From Terriglobales bacterium (GTDB lineage Bacteria; Acidobacteriota; Terriglobia; Terriglobales; Acidobacteriaceae): 36,441 nucleotides of DNA. This document shows positions 32,360-36,441 of this stretch, in pieces (the first letter of the stretch is position 1; every line of letters begins with the position of its first letter). A program made the position numbers and the translations under genes. The notes beneath the pieces are model-generated. The model was not told where the DNA came from, searched no databases, and was given only the letters and a program-made list of their open reading frames with translations. The stretch covers positions 1 through 36,441 of the forward strand of contig JAATFM010000306.1 of assembly GCA_015655195.1 (NCBI GenBank). Reading direction: 5' to 3'.

Positions 32360-33586
32360 ATGCAATGGATTGAGGCATTCCGGCTGGCTCTGCAATCGCT
32401 GTGGGCCAACAAGCTGCGCTCGCTGCTGACGCTCATCGGCGTCATCATCGGCGTCTCGTCCGTTATTACCGTCGTCACGCTCACGAACGGCGCCAAGAAG
32501 TTTGTCACCTCCAAGATCAACACCTACGGCGCATCCACCATCACTATCAGCAAGATGCCGCAGAACTTTATGACCATGGATGAGTGGCTCGATTTTCAGC
32601 GGCGAAAAGATGTGACCTACGACGACTACAAGGCCGTGCTGGAGGGCTGCACCTTCTGCGCCAGCGTGGGCGCGCAGCGCACCTCCACCGGCGGCGTGGT
32701 TTACGGCAAGCAGAACACCACAGACTCGAACATCCGCGGCTGGACCTGGACGATGCCCGCCATCTCCAACCAGAACATCACCCTTGGCCGCTCCTTTACG
32801 CAGGTCGAAGACGAGCACGCCACGCATGTCGCCATCGTCGGCGCGGATATTGTGAACAACATGCTCGGCCCTGGCGATCCGCTCGGCAAGGAGATTCGCG
32901 TCGGCGGCACGCCGTACACGGTCGTTGGCGTAGGCGAGGCGCAGGGCAAGATGTTCGGCAACAGCATGGACAACTGGGTGGCCGTTCCGCTCACCGCCTT
33001 CCTGCACCAGTACGGCTCGCACGCCACCATGACCGTTTACGCGGATGCCGGTTCCGGCGGCGCGTCGATGGATAACGTGATGGACCAGCTTCGCGCCATC
33101 ATGCGTGCGCGGCGACACCTGGGGCCAGCGGACAAGGACGCTTTCTCCATCGATTCGAGCGCCACCTTCCAGAACATTCTCGGCCAGGTGCTGAACAACT
33201 TCGGCGCGGTCGTCGCCGCCATCGCGTCCATCTCGCTGGTCGTGGGCGGCATTGTGATTATGAACATCATGCTGGTGGCTGTCACTGAGCGCACGCGCGA
33301 GATCGGCGTCCGCAAGGCGCTTGGCGCAAAGCGCAAAGACATCCTGCTGCAATTCCTCATCGAGTCCGCGCTGCTTTCGCTCTTTGGCGGAGTCATCGGC
33401 ATCCTTCTGGGCATTGCTCTGGCTAAAGGCATCACGCTGGCCATCTCATTTCCCTCCGCGGTCGAGTTGTGGTCGGTTATCGCCAGCCTTTTCGTCTCCA
33501 CGGCGGTTGGCCTCTTCTTCGGCATCTATCCGGCATACAAAGCAGCCTCGCTCGATCCCATCGTGGCGCTGAGGGCCGAGCTATGA
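32360..33586 (+). CDS. ABC transporter permease, MacB/FtsX type (first of pair)
   Basis: The 408-residue protein has one N-terminal helix (SLLTLIGVIIGVSSVITVV, about 20-42), a large periplasmic MacB_PCD-like domain (about 50-270) and three C-terminal helices with the FtsX core (MNIMLVAVTERTREIGVRKA, then LGAKRKDILLQFLIE). The terminal FGIYPAYKAASLDPIVALR is also typical. MacB-type systems do not transport through the membrane but transmit ATP-driven movement to periplasmic partners, for example in lipoprotein or peptide export. No ATPase domain is fused and none is in the window, so the ATPase must be encoded elsewhere. ATG 32360 is preceded only by a weak Shine-Dalgarno. The stop overlaps the next start. 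Confidence 0.92.
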   Translation: MQWIEAFRLALQSLWANKLRSLLTLIGVIIGVSSVITVVTLTNGAKKFVTSKINTYGASTITISKMPQNFMTMDEWLDFQRRKDVTYDDYKAVLEGCTFCASVGAQRTSTGGVVYGKQNTTDSNIRGWTWTMPAISNQNITLGRSFTQVEDEHATHVAIVGADIVNNMLGPGDPLGKEIRVGGTPYTVVGVGEAQGKMFGNSMDNWVAVPLTAFLHQYGSHATMTVYADAGSGGASMDNVMDQLRAIMRARRHLGPADKDAFSIDSSATFQNILGQVLNNFGAVVAAIASISLVVGGIVIMNIMLVAVTERTREIGVRKALGAKRKDILLQFLIESALLSLFGGVIGILLGIALAKGITLAISFPSAVELWSVIASLFVSTAVGLFFGIYPAYKAASLDPIVALRAEL

Positions 33587-34839
33587 TGTTCGATGATTCC
33601 AAAGAAGCCGTGAAACTGGCGCTCGATACCCTGCGTAAGAACAAGCTGCGCTCGGGGCTCACCATTCTCGGCATTGCCATTGGCATCTCTACGGTGATTC
33701 TGATCTCGTCGGCCATCAACGGGCTCAATACGAATATCGACGACTTTGTGAAGCAACTCGGCACCAACGCGCTCTGGATATTTCACTACGAACCTTTCGG
33801 CCGCCGGCCCACCACCGAGGAGCTGAATCGCAAGAAGCTTACCTACGAAGATGCGCTCGCGATTCGCAAGCTGCCTTACGTGCTGGCCGTGGACGCACAG
33901 CTCTTTTACCAGAACTTCCAGACCGGCCTGGGCGCGGTCTCCGTCAAGGCCGGCACGCACAAGGTCTCGAACACCATTCTTCAGGGCGATACCACCGCGA
34001 TCAAGGATGTGCAGAATGTGAACCTGACCGCGGGCCGCATCTGGACCGACGGCGAAGAGCAGCGCGCCGCCAATGTTGTTGTGCTGGGCCACGACGCCGC
34101 CGAAGACCTGTTTCCTAACGGCAATGCCATTGGCCAGGATGTCGACATCGAGGGCGACATCTTTACCGTCATCGGCACGCTTGACCTTGCGCCCCAGCCC
34201 TTCGGCAGCGGACGCAACTCGCAGGACAATGCCGCTTACTTCCCGCTTGAAACCTTTCGCAAGATTCATCCGGAGATCAAGGAATACTGGCTCGTGGTGA
34301 AATACGACGATGCCAGGCACAAGGAGATCGTCACCGAGGAGGTTCGCGAGCTGCTCCGCGTGCACCGCGGCCTGCGCGTGGAGCAGGACGATAACTTCTT
34401 CATCTCCAGCCCGGATTTTCTGACCCGCCTCTGGGATTCGCTTACCAGCGGCCTCTTCATCTTCATGATCGCCGTATCGAGCGTGGGCCTGATGGTGGGC
34501 GGCGTGGGCGTGATGAACATTATGCTGGTCAGTGTCACGGAGCGCACGCGCGAGATTGGCGTTCGCAAGGCCATCGGCGCTACCCGGAAGAACATCCTGC
34601 TGCAATTCACGCTCGAAGCCATGACGCTGTGCGTCGTTGGCGGCATCATCGGCATTCTTGCCGGCGCGCTCTTCACGCTTATCCTGCACTTTGCCGTGCC
34701 GTTCCTGCATGCGGCGCTCTCGGCTGCGTGGGTTGGAATCTCCTTCGTCGTCGCCGCTGTCATCGGGCTTGTCTTCGGCATCTACCCGGCATGGAAGGCG
34801 GCGAATCTCGATCCGATTGAGGCGCTGCGGTACGAATGA
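33583..34839 (+). CDS. ABC transporter permease, MacB/FtsX type (second of pair)
   Basis: The 418-residue paralogue has the same layout: N-terminal helix (SGLTILGIAIGISTVILIS), periplasmic domain (about 55-290), and an FtsX C-terminal half with MNIMLVSVTERTREIGVRKA, IGATRKNILLQFTLE and FGIYPAWKAANLDPIEAL. It starts at ATG 33583, overlapping the upstream stop in an ATGA arrangement that implies translational coupling; GAGGG lies 7 nt before. The two genes probably form a heterodimeric permease. The open frame upstream (from 33469) is not coding. No ATPase or adaptor gene is adjacent; the next genes are convergent. Confidence 0.92.
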   Translation: MMFDDSKEAVKLALDTLRKNKLRSGLTILGIAIGISTVILISSAINGLNTNIDDFVKQLGTNALWIFHYEPFGRRPTTEELNRKKLTYEDALAIRKLPYVLAVDAQLFYQNFQTGLGAVSVKAGTHKVSNTILQGDTTAIKDVQNVNLTAGRIWTDGEEQRAANVVVLGHDAAEDLFPNGNAIGQDVDIEGDIFTVIGTLDLAPQPFGSGRNSQDNAAYFPLETFRKIHPEIKEYWLVVKYDDARHKEIVTEEVRELLRVHRGLRVEQDDNFFISSPDFLTRLWDSLTSGLFIFMIAVSSVGLMVGGVGVMNIMLVSVTERTREIGVRKAIGATRKNILLQFTLEAMTLCVVGGIIGILAGALFTLILHFAVPFLHAALSAAWVGISFVVAAVIGLVFGIYPAWKAANLDPIEALRYE

Positions 34840-34860
34840 GCAGGGACAAAGAAAAGGCAA

Positions 34861-34960
34861 CCGTAGATTCTTCGATTACTCTCAGGATGAAAGCGGCTGG
34901 GAAAGGTTCATGCTATCCCATCCTTGCGCCAGAAAAAAGGCGCAAGGATGGGGCACGGAG
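34861..34960. repeat. Element E fragment and REP-like palindrome, family A (copy 6)
   Basis: GATTCTTCGATTACTCTCAGG (about 34865-34886) is a shortened relative of element E at 16845. It is followed by the hairpin TCCCATCCTTGCGCC, an A-rich loop and GGCGCAAGGATGGGG (34917-34955), a nearly perfect family A copy. The cluster separates the permease pair from the convergent response regulator gene. Confidence 0.65.
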
Positions 34961-35019
34961 CTGCAAGGGCAGGGGCACCCGTTTCAAGCGGAATTGCATC
35001 GCAGCTTTTCCCTTTTTCT

Positions 35020-35676
35020 CTATTCTCTGTTTTTTCGCAATGATTCGAGCGGCACAATTCCGCGCTGAAGCGCTGCCGTGGCTGCCTGTGTGCGGTCGCT
35101 TACGCCGAGTTTGCTCAGCAGGCTGTTGATGTGCGTCTTTACCGTGGCTTCGGAGATTTTAAGCTCGGTTGCGATCTCCTTGTTGCTCCTGCCATACACG
35201 ATCTGCTCCAGCACATCTAGCTCGCGTTGCGTCAGCTCTTCCGTCCCTATGCGCTCGGCCAGCCGCTGCGCAACCGCCGCCGGAATGTGCTGCCGCCCTG
35301 CGTGTACCGCGCGGATTGTCGCGATCAGCTCCTCGCTCGTCATGCCTTTGAGCAGATAGGCCCGCGCACCGGCCTGCAGGGCGCGATAGATGTCCTCGTC
35401 GCCGTCGTAGGTCGTTAGCACGATGAATCGCGCTCCCGGCGTTTCCATCCGCACGCGCTCGATCACTTCTACGCCGGAGAGGCGCGGCATTCGCAGGTCG
35501 ATGAGTGTAATCGCCGGCTGATGCTTGCGGAACTGCGCGATTGCCTCCACGCCGTCGGCGGCCTCGCCCACCACTTCCAGGCCGTCGGCCACGCTGAGCA
35601 GCGCTACCAATCCCTGCCGCACCACGTGGTGGTCTTCCACTACCAGCACTCGAATCGTCTCTGCTGTTGCAGTCAC
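35020..35676 (-). CDS. NarL/LuxR-type response regulator
   Basis: The 218-residue protein has a receiver domain (IRVLVVEDHHVVRQGL, phospho-acceptor Asp in TLIDLRMPRLSG, the conserved Thr in VLTTYDGDED and Lys in YLLKGMTSEE) and a C-terminal LuxR helix-turn-helix (LTQRELDVLEQIVYGRSNKE, then ISEATVKTHINSLLSKLGV). All key receiver residues are present, so normal phospho-activation by the adjacent kinase is expected. GTG 35676 overlaps the kinase stop by 4 nt (GTGA) and has GGAGG 7 nt upstream, so the pair is translationally coupled. Target genes are unknown. Confidence 0.95.
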   Translation of the reverse strand: MTATAETIRVLVVEDHHVVRQGLVALLSVADGLEVVGEAADGVEAIAQFRKHQPAITLIDLRMPRLSGVEVIERVRMETPGARFIVLTTYDGDEDIYRALQAGARAYLLKGMTSEELIATIRAVHAGRQHIPAAVAQRLAERIGTEELTQRELDVLEQIVYGRSNKEIATELKISEATVKTHINSLLSKLGVSDRTQAATAALQRGIVPLESLRKNRE

Positions 35677-36441
35677 GCTTTTTCCTCCGTGCCTTGTTGC
35701 GTTGGAACCTGCGGGGCCGGAACTATGAGCCGGACCACTGTACCCGTTCGTGCTCCCGCGCCCGGCTCGCTCTCGATGGCAAGCGCGGCGCCGATCTCTT
35801 CGGCCCGCTCGCGCATTCCTGTCAGCCCAAAGTGTCCCGGCGGCGACTCGATCCTGCCGCTGGCGCTCGCCGGCTGAAATCCGCGTCCGTCGTCCCGTAC
35901 TTCAAGCGCCACCTCGCCCGGTGTGTATTCGAGCCGCGTCCACAAGTGCCGCGCCTGTGCGTGGCTCTTTCCATTATGGATGGCCTCCTGCGCGATGCGG
36001 AGAATCTCGCGCTCGGTTTCGGGGGCGAGCGCGCGGTAGGCACCGTAGACGGCGAAGGTCGCATCGAGATTGTTTTCGGGCCCATTGCCGCCGTCGGCCT
36101 GCTCCACCATGCGCCGCAGCCGGACAGGCAGCGTCGTCTCTTCGCTGCTTTGCGAGCGCAGCGCCCAGATGGACTGCCGCGCATCGGCCAGACCGGCGCG
36201 CACGCTCTCCCGCGCCGCGTCGAGCTGCTTTGCGGCTGCCTCCAGCCGGTTGCGCCTGAGCAGCTCGCTCAGCACTTCGAGTTGCACGCTTACGCCCACA
36301 TAGCCCTGCGCCAGCGTGTCGTGAATCTCGCGCGCGATGCGGTTGCGCTCTTCAAGCACGGCGCGGAACTGGCGCTCCGCACGGCGCAGGCGCAGCCGCA
36401 GGGCAAGAAAGACCAGCGCAAGCACCAGCAGGATTGCCGCC
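35673..36441 (-). CDS. Sensor histidine kinase, HisKA_3 type (C-terminal part, cut by window edge)
   Basis: The visible 255 residues begin with the end of a membrane helix (AAILLVLALVFLALRLRL). The dimerisation domain carries the phosphorylated His in NRIAREIHDTLAQGYVGVSV, typical of NarX/DesK-type kinases. The HATPase_c domain has an N-box like AIHNGKSHAQA, the G1 box VRDDGRGF and the G2 region GHFGLTGMRERAEEIGA. The N-box is somewhat unusual (HNGKSHA where TNxxKHA is common) but keeps the Asn. The sensor part lies beyond the edge, so the signal is unknown; in related bacteria such kinases often carry a large beta-propeller sensor. It pairs with the overlapping response regulator. Confidence 0.93.
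   Translation of the reverse strand, partial: AAILLVLALVFLALRLRLRRAERQFRAVLEERNRIAREIHDTLAQGYVGVSVQLEVLSELLRRNRLEAAAKQLDAARESVRAGLADARQSIWALRSQSSEETTLPVRLRRMVEQADGGNGPENNLDATFAVYGAYRALAPETEREILRIAQEAIHNGKSHAQARHLWTRLEYTPGEVALEVRDDGRGFQPASASGRIESPPGHFGLTGMRERAEEIGAALAIESEPGAGARTGTVVRLIVPAPQVPTQQGTEEKA

Noticed and set aside
1758..34839. RND adaptor and MacB-like permeases as one MacAB-type system
   Set aside because: They are about 30 kb apart, the adaptor is next to its own HAE1 pump, and there is no ATPase.
1..36441. CRISPR array
   Set aside because: The repeats found are dispersed palindromes between genes, with no regular repeat-spacer pattern or cas genes.

Overview
The window is GC-rich bacterial chromosome, most likely from an Acidobacteriota (Acidobacteriaceae-like) organism. 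The reasons are a very large Oar-like TonB-dependent receptor with an N-terminal carboxypeptidase-regulatory-like domain, a MacB/FtsX-type permease pair, multihaem cytochromes, many intergenic palindromic repeats and frequent GTG/TTG starts. The lineage is inferred from gene types; no marker-gene placement was possible.

Left end (1-1517): a decayed mobile or defence region abuts a tRNA-Glu gene. It holds a SLOG/DUF2493 gene broken by an in-frame stop, the N-terminal stub of a large DEAD/DEAH helicase overlapping a 56-residue ORF, and a C-terminal scrap of a MobF (TraI/TrwC) relaxase with an internal stop.

Core housekeeping and accessory genes (1.7-16.7 kb): an RND efflux pair (adaptor and HAE1 pump), a ComEA-like secreted helix-hairpin-helix protein, a lipoprotein, a PHP-type phosphoesterase followed by a GT4 glycosyltransferase, gltX with a tightly linked unknown gene, an NAD(P)-binding protein, thiL, an M23 peptidase and a secreted GH5 glycoside hydrolase.

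Electron-transfer locus (17.0-23.3 kb, minus strand), the most interesting part: a periplasmic decahaem cytochrome of the MtrA/DmsE type, a large outer-membrane beta-barrel probably of the MtrB/PioB kind, two related small monohaem cytochromes c, and an inner-membrane NapC/NirT-type multihaem cytochrome resembling ImcH. Together they could carry electrons between the quinone pool and the cell exterior. No MtrC/OmcA-like surface cytochrome is encoded beside them. Hairpins lie in several intergenic gaps, and a MITE-like repeat sits between the small cytochromes and the NapC-like gene.

Right side (23.5-36.4 kb): a LysR regulator with a YeiH-family exporter, the TonB-dependent receptor with a clear terminator, a small membrane protein, a CPA1 Na+/H+ antiporter, dut, two overlapping MacB-like permease genes without an ATPase, and a NarL-type response regulator with its histidine kinase, which runs off the window.

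At least three dispersed repeat families fill intergenic spaces: REP-like hairpins A (six copies) and B (three copies), and a roughly 120-130 bp element C with internal hairpins.
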